Source: Bettongia penicillata ogilbyi (Eukaryota; Chordata; Mammalia; Diprotodontia; Potoroidae). Taken from it: a stretch of 64,000 bases of DNA. Numbering within the stretch: the first letter of the stretch is position 1; each line of letters begins with the position of its first letter. Location of the stretch: contig JAJHZJ010000009.1 of NCBI GenBank assembly GCA_023548195.1, positions 186,001 through 250,000 of the forward strand, in the 5' to 3' direction. The position numbers and the translations under genes were made by a program. Shown piece after piece: positions 12,358 through 23,810 of the stretch. A model generated the notes under the pieces. That model saw only the letters and a program-made list of their open reading frames with translations, was not told the DNA's origin and did not search any database.

Positions 12358-15300
12358 AAAAGACTGTCCTATCTAGACACAGGGGTGGTAGTGATGAGCA
12401 AGTCACTTCCCCTGTCAAAGTCAGAGCCCTGCACAGGTAAGAGTTCTTCAACTGGAATTCCTTACACCAGCAAATTATCTGAGACTCTTGCAGGCAAATC
12501 ACAATCATGACTTGATTTTTTTTTTAAATGCCACACATATATAACCATAAGGATGTTACTCATCTCCTCAAAGAGTCAAGACATCTTAACTCTTTCAGAC
12601 TCAGCCTGCAGCCTTCCAACAGCCCACCAGTGAACAACACTGCCCATGGGGTACTGCACAGCCTTGGCTCCAAACCAAGGGTGCAGGAAATGAGTGATTT
12701 CTGAAGATGCCATCATCCTCTCTCCCTCTGTTTGACTCTTCTTCTGCCTCCTCCTCTCCAATCACTGGAATCTACCTCATAGCAAGTGTGTTTTAGTGCC
12801 TATCACAAGCCCAATCTTGGGCTGGGGAAACTGGAAGAGCAAGAAAACATGATGCTGCCCTGGGGAGGCTTCCAGTGTATTTGGTGAGGCAAAGGGTGAA
12901 ATCACTAGATAACACTTCTGTTGACAGGCTGGTTGGTGTCAAAGGTCAATTAATTCTTTCTTTCCATATAAAATGAACAGTTATGCTTCTGTGGGGTAGG
13001 AGTATGTTTGTAGGAAACACAAGGCATCAAAAAACTACTTTTAAATATTGCTAGCTTATATTACCTATTTGAAATGTAACAGGAGTGGAGAAATGTGAAA
13101 AATCAGAGTGGGCCACAAATAACTGGGGAAGAAAAACCTGAGTTCTCATCCTACCTTGACCTTCTCCTTGTGACTGTAACCTACTTTGAGTCCAAAAGAC
13201 TTCATCTACTCTGGGAAGCATCCCATAATCCCCCAGGCACACAGGCCTTATCCTCCTGGAACGTTTTTATCTGATCTCTCTCTGCCACTGGAGCACGCCC
13301 CTTTGCATTCACTTTACTTATCTGTATACATGTGATATTCCACTTGCAGAATGTAAACAAGCAACGTTTCATTTCTGCTTTCATATCCTCAGTTCTTAGT
13401 ATATAGGAGATGTTTAATAAATGTTTATTGGAACGAGTTTAATTGAATAGCCAGCTGCAGAGGCAATGAGATGAGCAGCCTGGCAAGAATGAGGGCATAT
13501 GCTGAAGGTGCTACGGGGTGGTAAGACTGGAGAGAGCTCTGTGGGTAGAAGTAATACATGTAATGATGCAAAGTGAAATAAACAGAACTAGGAAAACAAT
13601 AATATATATATGTGTATGTATATAAAATGACAACAGTCTAAATGGAAATGATAGTAACAATAATCCAAGCGAAGTACTTTATCATTTTAATGACCAGATA
13701 TGACCCTGAAGAAAAGATAAGAATAAGCACCTCCCTTCCCTTCTTTTCAAAGGGGCCCAAGTCAACCACGTCTTCCTTCCTCTCTGGACCCCTAGCTCTC
13801 TGGCCAGGCCACAGAAGCCTGCTCCCTCTGTAAGTACCCTCTGCTCCCACAGCCCCTTCTTCTAAGAAGCTGGCTCCTCCCAGAAGCTCCACTTTAAGCC
13901 AAGTGTCTAGGCCAGCCTTGTCATCACACCTCTCCAGACTACACTGGACTCTGAACTTTCTCATTTCTCAGTTCACTTCAAGGAAGGGTCCCCCAGAGCA
14001 GCCACACTGCTTCCTTCTTTCCTTTCTGGGCCTGCTAATGCTTCTCAGAGGTTCTTTCTCCATCATGCCCTCTTTTCAGTCCTTTTAGCCTCCTTTTATG
14101 TGTTATTTTTTCCCATTAGAAAGTAAGTCTCTCAAGGGCATGGACCATCTTTCTTTTTGCTTCTATTTGTATCTCCAGAGCCTAGCTCAGTAGTTAGCAT
14201 GTATTAAGTGTTTAATAAACCCTTGTTAATTTGACTGATTCTCAGGAACTTCTATAGGGTGGTAGAACCTGGGAAAATAGGCAAGAGATCTGGCTTGAGG
14301 AAAATTATTTAACCTCCCTGAGCGTCAGTTTCCACATGTGTAAAATGTGGGTACTGAACCAGAGAAACCTTAAGGTACAAGTTCTAACATTAAGTGAGTC
14401 TATAAAAGAGTATCTCATCTATGTGCTGCCTTCTGTATATTAAAAATACACTTCTGGCCCAATATTTGAATCTAGTAATGGGTAAGGATGGGCTGCATTT
14501 CCTGACACATGTTCCTTCATCTGGTCACCCCTGAAATCACTGGCACAAATATGCAAGATGGCTAGCTGGCTAGAGATAGGAGACAATCTATGACTGTAAT
14601 GTGAAACTAATTAACCCAACAGAGCTTTAGGACCCAATATGAACATAATCACCACAGTCTAACAACTGAGCAGGTAATTCATTCAATTTATTAGGGAATA
14701 CTGTATGAGGTATCAGAGAAGATAAAGACTGAATAACATACACACAAGAGGAACCATAAGCTCTTGGGTGTAAACCAAAGGCTACATATGAAAGATGGGG
14801 AAGGGGGAGAAGAGATCATTATTGAATGAATGGTTCAGAGAGATCTCTGGATGTCTATTTTGATATGGCCTGTAAAGCAATAGTACACCTTCAACAGAGT
14901 TGTGAGAAAACTTACAGACAAAGACATTGAGATGTAGGGAGAAACAAACCTAGATCCTATGACTCTAAATGAGGGTTCTTTTCCTCTATGTCAAAATTTG
15001 ACTTTGGGAAGAATACAGAGAAAAAAGCCTGTGGACAAGGAGGCTACTATGGTATATAGCGGAAGGTAAATTAGACTTGATGGGCTAGCATGTGGCCACA
15101 CAGGGGAAAGCGGTGTGTGTTAAGGCCAGTGAGTTAGGGTGTGACCAGACTCAGAAAGGTCTTGAATGCCAAAGGAGTCTGAAGTTTTAATTAGTAGGAA
15201 ATACGATTTTGTTCTCCATTGGTTATTTTCTTTTTACGGCAGCTCAGCAGCCTGCAATGGTGGCAGTGAACAAAGGGAGGCAATGACAGTCTGTTAGTCA

Positions 15301-16741
15301 ATATGAAACAATCCTTTGCCCTCCGTGGAAGATCTAATAAGGCTCCTTAGCCACTGAAGGAAAATTGGCATCACTCGAGTCAGGTGGGGACCACTGACCA
15401 CAAAAATGAAAGATTCACTCAGATGTGAGTGCACCCCGTTGGAGGATGGATAGTTCAGTCCTGGCAGGTATGTTAAGAAAATGAGGGACTGAGAGAGAGG
15501 GTCCTTACTCAGGGAACTCTAGGATCAGTCTAGGACAAAAGGGGGTAACATGGAAACCCGGGCAAACCAAGCCCACAGACTCACATCAGGCCAGGCTAAA
15601 ACTTCTCCGAGCCCTAAGCTTTTCTTCAGGGTTAAGCTCCTCAAGGGTAGAGACTATTCTTGGCCTTAGTTTCTTTAAATCCTTAGGCTTAGCACAAGGC
15701 TAGACACATGCTTAAGAAATATTTATCATTCATGGTGCTTTTCTAATATGTCAAGAAGCAGGGTGGGTACTCTCTTGCTTGACCTTTATACACTAGACCT
15801 TACTCATTTAGTAGATAACCTCATCACCCTGTAACCAACCTGGTGATACATTAAAAGCTCAGTCATCAGACAAAGAGATACCTTTACCTACTGAGCTCAT
15901 ACTTGAAGCCTTTCTAGTTTATTAGGACCTAGGTTCACCTCTGGGTCAGAAAAAATTTATTGTTGTTCATAGGAGCAAAGATTTAGAGTTGGAAGTAGCG
16001 GTAGAGGGGCAACTTGTCCTCATTTTACAAAAGAACCAAGACCCATCGAGGCTACGTGACTGTTCAAAGTCACTCAGGTAGAAAGAGAAAGAATTTGAAT
16101 TTCAATTCAGGTCATCCGATTCCAAAACCAGCACTCTTGCAATGTATGTATGTCTTCACAATGACCCTGTGAAACATTTTGTAGAGGTGGACATCAAGGC
16201 AAAAAAAGTTTAAATGATTTAGATAAGCAGTTACACACTTGGTACGTGGTAGGGTCTGGAACAGAACCCAAGTCTTCTAGCTCCAACTTAAATAAATGCT
16301 CTTAACACTCAGTCAGATTGCCTAAGAGAGACTCAGTCTATCTCACAACCCTAGCTAGCAAAGGATGGGCAGGTGGGCTGACAGGCATTTGGCAGGAGGA
16401 GAAACAGAAATATAGGCAAGACCAAGCAACAGCTTGTAGTCAGTCAAAAGGGTCAGTGAAGAAATAAGATGGTTATTGAATAACAAGGCTCACTTCAGTG
16501 TCATATTCATTCCTCTTTAATTTTAAAAATGAGCTGGAAGGAAAAAAAGATGGCTATGCCAAAACTTTCCTGACTCTGGTGCTCTCATTTTTTAACTACT
16601 TCTTTCTATGGAAACAAAAATGCTCTCAAATTCTAAGGTCACATCAAAAGCACATTTAAATGCCTCTGTATAAGTACCTCTCCTCACCCCTTTCACTTTT
16701 GAAAAAATACCTATTTTATATCTATTCTATTGTCATTCCAA

Positions 16742-16968
16742 CAGGAGAAGCTAGGTGGCACAGTGAACAGATCACCAGGCCTGAAATCAGGGAGACTCAC
16801 CTTCCTGAGTTCAAATCTGGCTTCATACACTTATTAGCTGGGTGACGCTGGGCAAGTCACTTCACCCTGTTTGCCTCAGTTTCCTCATCTGTAAAATGAG
16901 CTGGAGAAGGAAATGGCAACCACCCCAGGATCTCTGCCAAGAGAACCCCAAATGGGGTGAGGAAGAGA
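16742..16968 (+). repeat. Marsupial tRNA-derived SINE (MAR1 type)
   Basis: Well preserved: head AGCTAGGTGGCACAGTG, box B GAGTTCAAATCTGGC, CORE CCTCAGTTTCCTCATCTG, and the tail GAGCTGGAGAAGGAAATGGC leading to a CCAAATGGGGT end. This tail is one reason for assigning the window to a marsupial. Confidence 0.85.
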
Positions 16969-17524
16969 CATATATTTGCATAAGGCTTATGGTTAATTCA
17001 TGCAATCACGTTTACCCCGTAGATTCTTAGCCAAGGCAGTGGCTCCTGTCTTTTTCTAGTATAAGGGTTAATTTTAAAGTTAAAACATCTGACAAGCCAC
17101 ACATGATACTGATGCATCATGCCTACTTGATGAAGGAGGAAATACTTAATGACGAAATGCCAATGCTTGATACGCTTTGACTTTCCGGACTCCTAGAAAT
17201 AACTACTTGTCCGGGACCTGCTGTATTCCAGATGGCCTCCTGTTTGTCAATATGATTGCATTCATTGTCTAGGCCCCTATCGCATGTATAACAACAAAAA
17301 CTTTTATTTCCACAGTGTTTTAAGATTTACAAAGCATTATTGTGGCAACAACCACATGAGGCAGAGAAGGTGAAGATTACTCCATAAGAGAAGAGAGGGA
17401 CTACCTTTGATTTCTAAGGCAAGAGGCCAAAAACTTCCACAAGAACTATTTAATAGTTTGGGGGAAAGATGGAATATCTGTCCTGGTCCTATTTGTTAAA
17501 GGGCTTAAATGTAGGAAAGAGTGA

Positions 17525-17730
17525 AAAGGGTTATTTTTTTTCCAATTTATTTTGTTTTCAACATTCACTTTCATAAGTTTTAAATTTTCTTTTCCTCCCT
17601 CCCCAAGACGCACACATACATTCCTATTAAACACATTTTCTCATTAGTCACATTGAACAGAAGAATTATAAGAAAAAAAGAAAAAGAATATCAAAAAAAA
17701 GAAAATTAGTCTGCTTCTGCATTGACTCCA
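17525..17730 (-). mobile_element. L1 3' UTR fragment, first half (split by solo LTR)
   Basis: A reversed L1 tail begins with a T-rich stretch (reverse of the A-tail), then CACATACATTCCTATTAAAC as in the L1 tail at 49741-50530. It is interrupted at 17731 by an LTR and resumes after 18080. Confidence 0.7.
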
Positions 17731-18074
17731 TGTTGGGAGCCAGCACTTGGTGCTGCGCCCCTCACCCTTGAGGTCACCACGCCCTGAACTCTTTTCTGCA
17801 ATAAGCAAGTATCACAAGACGCCTCTGCCAACAGATGTTGCAACCACAAAAGGGCTTGACCCCCCAGTTCCAGAAATTAACCACTAGATACTACCCTCGC
17901 CCTGGACCCTTCCTGTTCCTCTTCCCTGTTTCAATTACTATATAAGCTGTACCCTGAGCTAGATAAACTGAGACCTTGACAAATCTGCTTGGTCTCCCTC
18001 CTCTTCTCCCCCGTTTCTCTTTCAGGCTGGGTTCCCCTCGACCCCGGAACAACTGAGTCTCGCAGGACGGGACA
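17731..18074 (+). mobile_element. Solo LTR of an endogenous retrovirus (class II-like)
   Basis: A 344-bp element starts TGTTGGGAGCC and ends GACGGGACA, so it has the TG...CA termini of an LTR. It is flanked by the perfect 6-bp duplication ACTCCA (17725-17730 and 18075-18080). A TATATAAGCTGTACC promoter box lies at about 17940. The TGTTGGGAGCC start and 6-bp duplication resemble beta-retrovirus-like (ERV2) LTRs; that class call is inference. No internal retroviral genes are present, which fits LTR-LTR recombination. Confidence 0.85.
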
Positions 18075-18080
18075 ACTCCA

Positions 18081-18310
18081 TAACTTTCTCCATGCCATGC
18101 AGATGGCATGTTCCATCATGAGTCTTTTGGAATTATTTTGCGTCCTTGCACTCCTGCGAAAGGCTAAGTGTATCAAAAACACTCCTCCGACACTGTATAC
18201 AATGTTACTCTATGCAATGTTACCGTGCACAATGTTCTCGGGATTCTGCTCACTTCCCTCAGCATCAGCATCAAGTCTTTCCAGGACTGAAAAGGCTACT
18301 TTTGCCTCTT
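18081..18310 (-). mobile_element. L1 3' fragment, second half (split by solo LTR)
   Basis: Wording such as CATCATGAGTCTTTTGGAAT, TGTTCTCGGGATTCTGCTCA and AGTCTTTCCAGGA continues the reversed L1 tail interrupted at 17731. The same motifs, diverged, occur in the L1 tail at 49741-50530. Confidence 0.7.
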
Positions 18311-18404
18311 ATTTTGCCTAAGAGGCAAGGGGTCAGACACAAGTCAGGAAAACACAGGTTCAAGCCTCCCTTGTGACCCCGTCTAAATGACCTACGGCCC
18401 TTGA

Positions 18405-18510
18405 TGGCACAACTGATTAGAGAACTGGGTCTGGAATCTGAAAGGTCCGAGTTCAGATGCGGCCTCACACACTTACTAGCTGGTGACCCTGGGGGCACGT
18501 CAAGGAAGCT
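18405..18510 (+). repeat. tRNA-derived SINE fragment
   Basis: Diverged head and box B (GAGTTCAGATGCGGCC) followed by an ACTTACTAGCTGGTGACC segment. It ends near the edge of the CLN6 CpG island. Confidence 0.55.
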
Positions 18511-18539
18511 CCCCGCCTCGGGGTCCTCAGCCCAAAAGG

Positions 18540-19135
18540 GGTAACAAGGGTGCCTGCTTCCCAGCACGGGTCGGCGCCTCCGGGGTGCGGGGCCTCAATG
18601 CTCTCCCCCTACTTCACCTCGGCGTCTACGCCTCCAGAGCAGGGGAAGGTTAATGCTAAGGAAAGCACCCGGCCAGTTAATAAAACAAGCCCAGAGCCAG
18701 CTCTGCCAAACCGTCCGGCCCGTATCAAATGGAAAAGGTCAGAGGTCAGCCCCTGCCGGGCCGGCAGCGAGGGGCGAGGAGGGTGTGGCTGACCGCCGGC
18801 GGGCCCCCGCACCCTGGGGGTCCGGCGCTCTCCCCGCCCCCAGGCCGGCGCCCCCCGCCCCCGCCCCGAGGCCCCGCCCACGCTCCCGCGCCAGGCCGCC
18901 TCCTACCTGCCCGGGTGGCCGCCCCCCGAGGAGCCCGCGCCCGCGTGCGGCCTCCTCCGCGCGGCCGGCTCCATGACCTGCGGGCCCGCCTCGGGCCCTC
19001 CTAGCGCCTCCCCGCCCCGCCCCAAGCGGCCCGCCGGATCCCCGCAGAGCCGGCCTGGGAGCGCGAGCCCGCGGGGCCGAGAGGGACGCGAGAGCGGAGC
19101 GCCGCGGGAGAGGCCCGGCAGCTGCGCGGACAGAC
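18540..19135 (-). promoter_or_regulatory. CLN6: CLN6 CpG-island promoter and 5' UTR region
   Basis: A sharply GC- and CpG-rich block surrounds CLN6 exon 1, with several GC boxes of the GGGCGGGG/CCCCGCCC type and no TATA box. It is the expected housekeeping-type promoter. The transcription start is not visible from sequence alone but should lie above 18974 on the minus strand. Confidence 0.8.
18907..18974 (-). CDS. CLN6: CLN6 exon 1 coding part
   Basis: This is the start of CLN6. The minus-strand ATG at 18974 has G at -3 and G at +4. It encodes MEPAARRRPHAGAGSSGGGH, then P and G, ending in a split codon (AG|G, Arg) at the donor CAG|GTAGGA. The exon gives 68 nt of coding sequence, phase 2, matching the phase of human exon 1 (83 nt by memory) but five codons shorter. 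Similarity to human is limited to the ME..RRR.H.GA pattern, so the call rests on phase, the split Arg codon, CpG-island position and clean joining to the unmistakable exon 2. The tail is cytosolic in the family. The alternative, that this is a chance ORF in GC-rich DNA, is unlikely given the donor and phase. Confidence 0.85.
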
Positions 19136-19136
19136 A

Positions 19137-19745
19137 ATGGGAGGGAGGAAGGAGCTGGGGGTGGGGGGAGGCGGAGGAGAGCAGGGAGGGGGCAGGGAGG
19201 GAGGAGCGAGATAAGCGGGAGAAGCCCGAGGGGGGAGGGGAGGGGAGAAGCGAGACCCAAGGAGCCGGAGGGGAGAGGGAGCAGCTGGGGGAAGAAGGGA
19301 GGGGGGAAAGGAGCGAGATAGACGGGAGAGAGTGGGGGAGGGAGGAGCTGGGGGGGAGGACTGACACAAACAGGAGGGGGAGGGAGGAGACAAGCTAGAT
19401 GAAGGGAAGGAGATGGAGGAGGAGGGGGAGAACAGGTAAAGGGGAAGGGAGGAAGGAGGGAGGTGGAAAGAGCCAGATAAAAGGAAGGAGGGGAGAGGAT
19501 GGGGAAAGGGAGGAGGGAGGGAGCTAGGGAATAGGGGAAGAGAAGGGAGGCAAAGGGGAGGAGTCCTGGGGGGAATGGAGTGAGGGAGAAAGAGGAGATA
19601 AAAGGGGGAGGGAGGGAAGGACAAAGCTCAGGGAGAAGGGGAGAAAGGAAATAGGGAGTAAATTAAGAGGAGCTGGATAAAGAAAGGGAAGGAACAAAAG
19701 GGAAGCGAGGAGGAAAGAAAGGGACCAAAGGAGAGGAGAGGACAT
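19137..19745. repeat. Purine-rich (GGA-type) tract upstream of CLN6
   Basis: About 600 bp that is almost only G and A on the plus strand, with scattered C/T. Recurrent wording (GAGCGAGATA, GAGCCAGATAA, GAGCTGG, GGGAGGGAGGA) suggests a degenerate tandem array. It directly borders the CLN6 CpG island on its upstream side. The long reading frames across it are compositional. Confidence 0.85.
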
Positions 19746-20719
19746 GGTGGGGAATAATCCAGTGTAAGTGATTAGGGTATGATTTTGAAATGCTGCAGGT
19801 TCGTGCCGTGGTGATTTGGGGATTTAAAGCAGTCCCTGGGGTTACTTAACCTCTTAAGTAATCAGAGAATATCGTTTGATGACCGAAGAACTCTTTCTGG
19901 GTCTCTGTGGAGGAGGAAGATATGTTGAGATTAGAAAGTGGAAAAAGGTAAAGGAGATAGGAGAAGAAGGAAAAAAAGGATTTCCAGATAAAATAAGAGG
20001 GGAAAATCAGCAGTTAGGGCTTTCAATTTAATTCTCTACTGCTCCTACACTCAGCATCTTACTATGAAAAACAAACCAGTTTTTTTTTAGTAATAGTTAA
20101 TCAGGCAGTTAATCAGAGTTTCTTGAACGCTAAGATCTGTTTGATACATTTTAGAGGAGCTAGAATCTTTGAGGTTAGGAAAACATCCCCACCAGTGGGT
20201 TTAAAAATGTGGTTTGGTATATTGTTAAGAGAATAATTGACAACACTGGATGGGTAGATTCCGTCAATTGGGATCCTGATTGGTTTCTTCTAAGACTATG
20301 GTGGTTGACTTACTGTTGTTGCAGAATGGACTATAATCTCAGTGGGTGCCCTTTTGCACCAGCCTGTGAGGCAATGTAACAAACCAGTTTGACTATACGT
20401 TACTCCTTACAGTGTTGTACACTGTAGATAAACTGATAAAGCCTTTCTGTTCTTGGGATATGATTTTATCTACCTCTGTACTTTGCATTGACTATTCCAT
20501 ACCTAGAATGCTCACCCTTGCTTTTTGAAATCTTTAGTTTCCTTCAACTCAAGCGACATGTCTTTAAAGAAGCTGGATTCTCCAGTTGTTAGTGCCCCTC
20601 CCTAAATCACCGTATTTATTGTGTGTATATAAACCCATTAATATCTTTGCCAAGAAAACTCCAAATGTGGGGTCACAAGAGTTGGACATGACTAAAAACA
20701 ATTGAACGGCAACAAATAT
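19746..20719. other. Intergenic stretch, few recognised elements
   Basis: Nothing is recognised up to about 20450. An L2-like 3' end (plus) lies at about 20450-20610, and the 3' tail of a marsupial tRNA-derived SINE (GCCAAGAAAACTCCAAATG, TTGGACATGACT) at about 20640-20720. Confidence 0.5.
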
Positions 20720-21775
20720 ATCTAAAACCAAGAGAGACAAGAATCCTTTCCAAAAAGAACAGGGATAAAGTAGGGATGTGACTACTTCCTCTTGTCATAA
20801 AACTAGAAATGTTGGCTATAGCAAGAAGCAATACGAAAGAGAATTAGAGGGAATAAGTATAGGTAAAGAAGATGATGTGATAGTGTTCTTAGAGAACGCT
20901 GGAGATTAATTGAAATATGCAGAGTTGCAGGATAGAAAATAAATCCATACAACTCATCAGTCAATAAAACCTAGCAGGGAGAGAGAGAAAAAGAAACTTC
21001 CTTTAGAATAACTACAGAATGTATAACATATTTGAGAGTTTACCTGCCATTGATACATACAAAAACTGTATAAATATATCAACAAAACATTGTTTGCAGA
21101 AACAAAGACTTAACATAGTAGAAGAAATAGTGATTAATTGCTCACAAGTAGGCTGAGTCAATAAAATAGAAATGACAATGCTATATAAATGGATTTACTT
21201 ATTCGATGTCATCTCACTCAAAACTCCAAAGGATGGTGAATAGAATAGAAATAGATGGTTAAATAGAACTAGAAAAATGATAAAATTTATATGGAATAAC
21301 AAAAGATCAAGAATCTCAAGGGAAATAATGGGGGGGGAAAAGTGGAAATAAAGGGAACCTAGCAGTGTCATCTCCAACTATATGACGAAGTATTAATTCT
21401 TGAAAACAATTTGGTGCTGGTTAAAAATTGATTTATCAGGGGTTAGATTAGGTACAAAACCATTCAGAAGAAAAAGAACATAGTGATCTAGTGTTGGATA
21501 AACACAGAGACCCAAGTTACTGGGGTAATCAAATGCCATTTGATTAAAATTGCTAGGAAAATTGGTTACAGTATGGAAGACATTAGGTGTAGACCAAGAT
21601 AAGCTCCAAATGGATAGATGACTTAGATTTATTTAAAAGGTTGCATCATAAATAAAAGAAATGAGAAAAGAGATCTATGGATAAGAATAGGGTTCATTAC
21701 TCCAACAAGGGACAGAAAAAAGAAAATGGATAAATTTGATTACATGAAATTTAAAAGGTTTTCTCATCTATTGAT
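20720..21775 (+). mobile_element. L1 ORF2 relic (reverse transcriptase C-terminal part)
   Basis: Degenerate L1 wording, in order: a TAGCAAGAAGCAATACG segment, an AAATTTATATGGAATAACAAAAG segment typical of L1 ORF2, GACCCAAGTTACTGGGG, and ATAAATTTGATTACATG. Many stops and frameshifts mark it as old. Confidence 0.7.
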
Positions 21776-21814
21776 ACTGGCATGTTTGTAGTTCTTCACA
21801 TATAATGTTCTATC

Positions 21815-22016
21815 CAGGGATAGGGGACGTGTGGCCTTGAGGTCACATGTGGCCCTCTAGGTCCTCAAGTGCAGCCCTTAGACTGAATTCAAACTTCACA
21901 GAACAAATCCCCTTAATAAAAGGATTTGTTCTGTAAAACTTGGACTCAGTCAAAAAGGTGAACCTAAGGACCTAGAAGGCCATAGATGGTCTAGAGGCTG
22001 CAGATTCCCACCCCTC
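21815..22016. mobile_element. Palindromic non-autonomous hAT-like element
   Basis: The element is an imperfect palindrome over about 200 bp. Its centre has 13-bp perfect arms, ACAGAACAAATCC (21898-21910) and GGATTTGTTCTGT (21922-21934), around an 11-nt loop. Outer parts carry matching CCTCTAGGTCC / GGACCTAGAAGG blocks. Ends resemble CAGGG...CCCCTC. The flanking 8-mers match only partly, so the transposon class is inferred. Confidence 0.6.
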
Positions 22017-23810
22017 TTTACATCTATTCCCTGATTCTATACCTTTTCTCAGCGCCTGGAATGGTTTTTGTACTCATTACTGCTTTCTGGCTTCTTTGGC
22101 TTTCTTCCAGACTCAGCTTACTGGCCATGTCTATAGAAATCCTTTCAAGGTTTTCCAGAGCCCCTCTGCTAGTGCCTTCCCTTTGAGATAAACTTCCAGT
22201 TACAATATATATTTTGTATTTATACAAATTTTTGTATTTATACAATATCTATTTTATATTTACCGAATTATTTACATGTCACTACTATTAGAATGTGAGT
22301 TTCTTGAGGACAGGAACACACTTTTTGCTTTTCTTTGTAGCAAGTAGCAGTGCCTGGCAAAGTGACTTAATAGAATTTTAAGGAAATAATATTTAGAACA
22401 AAAGGTTTTTTTTTTTTACTTCATTCTTATCTAAGGCCTAATCAGTTTCTAAAGGAAGAGGCCTGATCAGCTTAGGGAGTAACTCATATTTCCTGTAATT
22501 GATTAGGATACAGACCAGACTTAGAGCATGATAGTACTTTGGTAAATCCAGTGAAGAGCAGTATCTCTTTCTTTATCCTTGACTAGAACGAATGGTTTTA
22601 GGAATAGGATAAGTTGACATTTCAAGTTACTGTTGTTGTGCTTAAGCAAATCATAAACCCTAACCTAAATTTCTTATCCTTTCAGTACAGTTTTGTCTTT
22701 GTTTCTTAAGGTTAAATTATAATTAGAAATACCTTTGTTGATTTTCTGACTGTCTACTTAGCTCTTAGGTTTTCTCTCTCCCTATCTTCCTGTCTAAGTT
22801 TCGATCTCTGTTTCTCTATCAGCAGAAAAGCTTGGGTTTAATTAATAAATTTCTCTCCTCACAAGCGTGTGCCTAAAGAGCAGAATGTCAAGTTTTTCTT
22901 CCATGTCTGTCTCCCTGTTTCTTGTCTCTCCATGCTTAGTCATGTAGCATTTAAGCTCCTACTGTGCTTCAGATCCTGTGTTAGCTTCTGGGGAGACAAA
23001 GATAGGCAAGAAGAGTCCCTGTTCCTGAGGAGCTGCGGTAGGAATATGTGTGTTAAGTTTTGTGATTATTTTGTGATTAAGTAGTTGTTATATAATCTGT
23101 TTCTGTGAAATAAATTAAGCACTTGAGTGATATCATTTGGTAATGATATATGTCTCCCAAATTTGATAAGCAACTACTAATGATACGTGTCCCCCAGATT
23201 TGGTAAATGAAGGTAGGTCCATGTCCCCCCAAATCTGGTAAATAACTGATTAAATACTTGCTAATGACATTAGCTTTGATCATTTTCTTTAATTATAAAC
23301 TTACACAATCAATTCCCAATCAGAACTAAGATGTAACCCCCAGAACCATAAACCCCATAGAAGGTCCCAGCCATCAACTTGCTCCTTGATCTTCACTAGG
23401 ACAGACTTCTTTGAGTATCCTGGGGTTGCTGGAAAGCAGTTCCAATTGACAGAGAGTAGTCTGAGGGTTCCCTCAGGAAACAGGCTTAGAGCTGGGCAGA
23501 AAGGGAACCTCTCAGCATGAGATGTGCTCATCAGGATCTTTAGGAATCAGTGGTTTGTTTCTAGAGAGGTTGATATTTGTATGGTTGAATAATCAGCAAA
23601 GTTTGAATGGATGCTATATGAGAATAACTGTATGAGTATATTCGTGCAGTCAGCATATATAATGGTAAATCAGTTTCACTTTGTGAATGGACCCTGCAAC
23701 ATAGGAGATCACAGTCAAATGGCAGAGACAGCATGCAAACAACTATGTGCAAATAAGATCTACCTAGGAAAAATTGGAAGTAGCCTGAGACTAAGGACAT
23801 TAAGAATAAG
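22017..23810. other. Intergenic stretch, unannotated
   Basis: An L2-like tail lies near 22290-22380 (ATGTGAGTTTCTTGAGGACA). The part 23090-23240 repeats a short phrase three times (TCCCCCAGATTTGGTAAAT-like, at about 23155, 23190 and 23225). Otherwise nothing is recognised and no coding potential is seen. Confidence 0.4.

Larger units (their letters stand above)
1203..18906 (-). other. CLN6: CLN6 intron 1
   Basis: This 17.7-kb intron is bounded by a donor CAG|GTAGGA at 18906 and the acceptor next to 1202. It holds no credible host exon. Listed separately are its SINEs, L1 tails, CR1/L3 relic, hAT element and solo LTR. Further short L2-like 3' tails (sense on plus, recognisable by wording like GGGCAGGGAC and AATAAATG) lie near 3880-4010, 7470-7610, 13380-13440, 14080-14240 and 15630-15730. 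Additional MIR-like SINE pieces lie near 1590-1700, 9465-9560, 9640-9790, 10240-10340, 14270-14390 and 15960-16330. The stretches 3000-3780, 12400-13380 and 14400-15600 show nothing I can name. Confidence 0.8.

Noticed and set aside
16742..16968. tRNA gene from the A/B-box-like head
   Set aside because: The head belongs to a tRNA-derived SINE with CORE and tail; no cloverleaf with intact acceptor stem was found. The same applies to the other SINE heads.
18609..19624. Several long frames over the CLN6 CpG island and purine tract
   Set aside because: Ser/Pro/Leu-rich or Gly/Arg-rich compositional frames. Only the short segment at 18907-18974 has a matching splice phase.
23155..23245. Three similar short phrases as a CRISPR-like array
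   Set aside because: Only three diverged copies with irregular spacing in a mammalian genome; probably an old tandem duplication.
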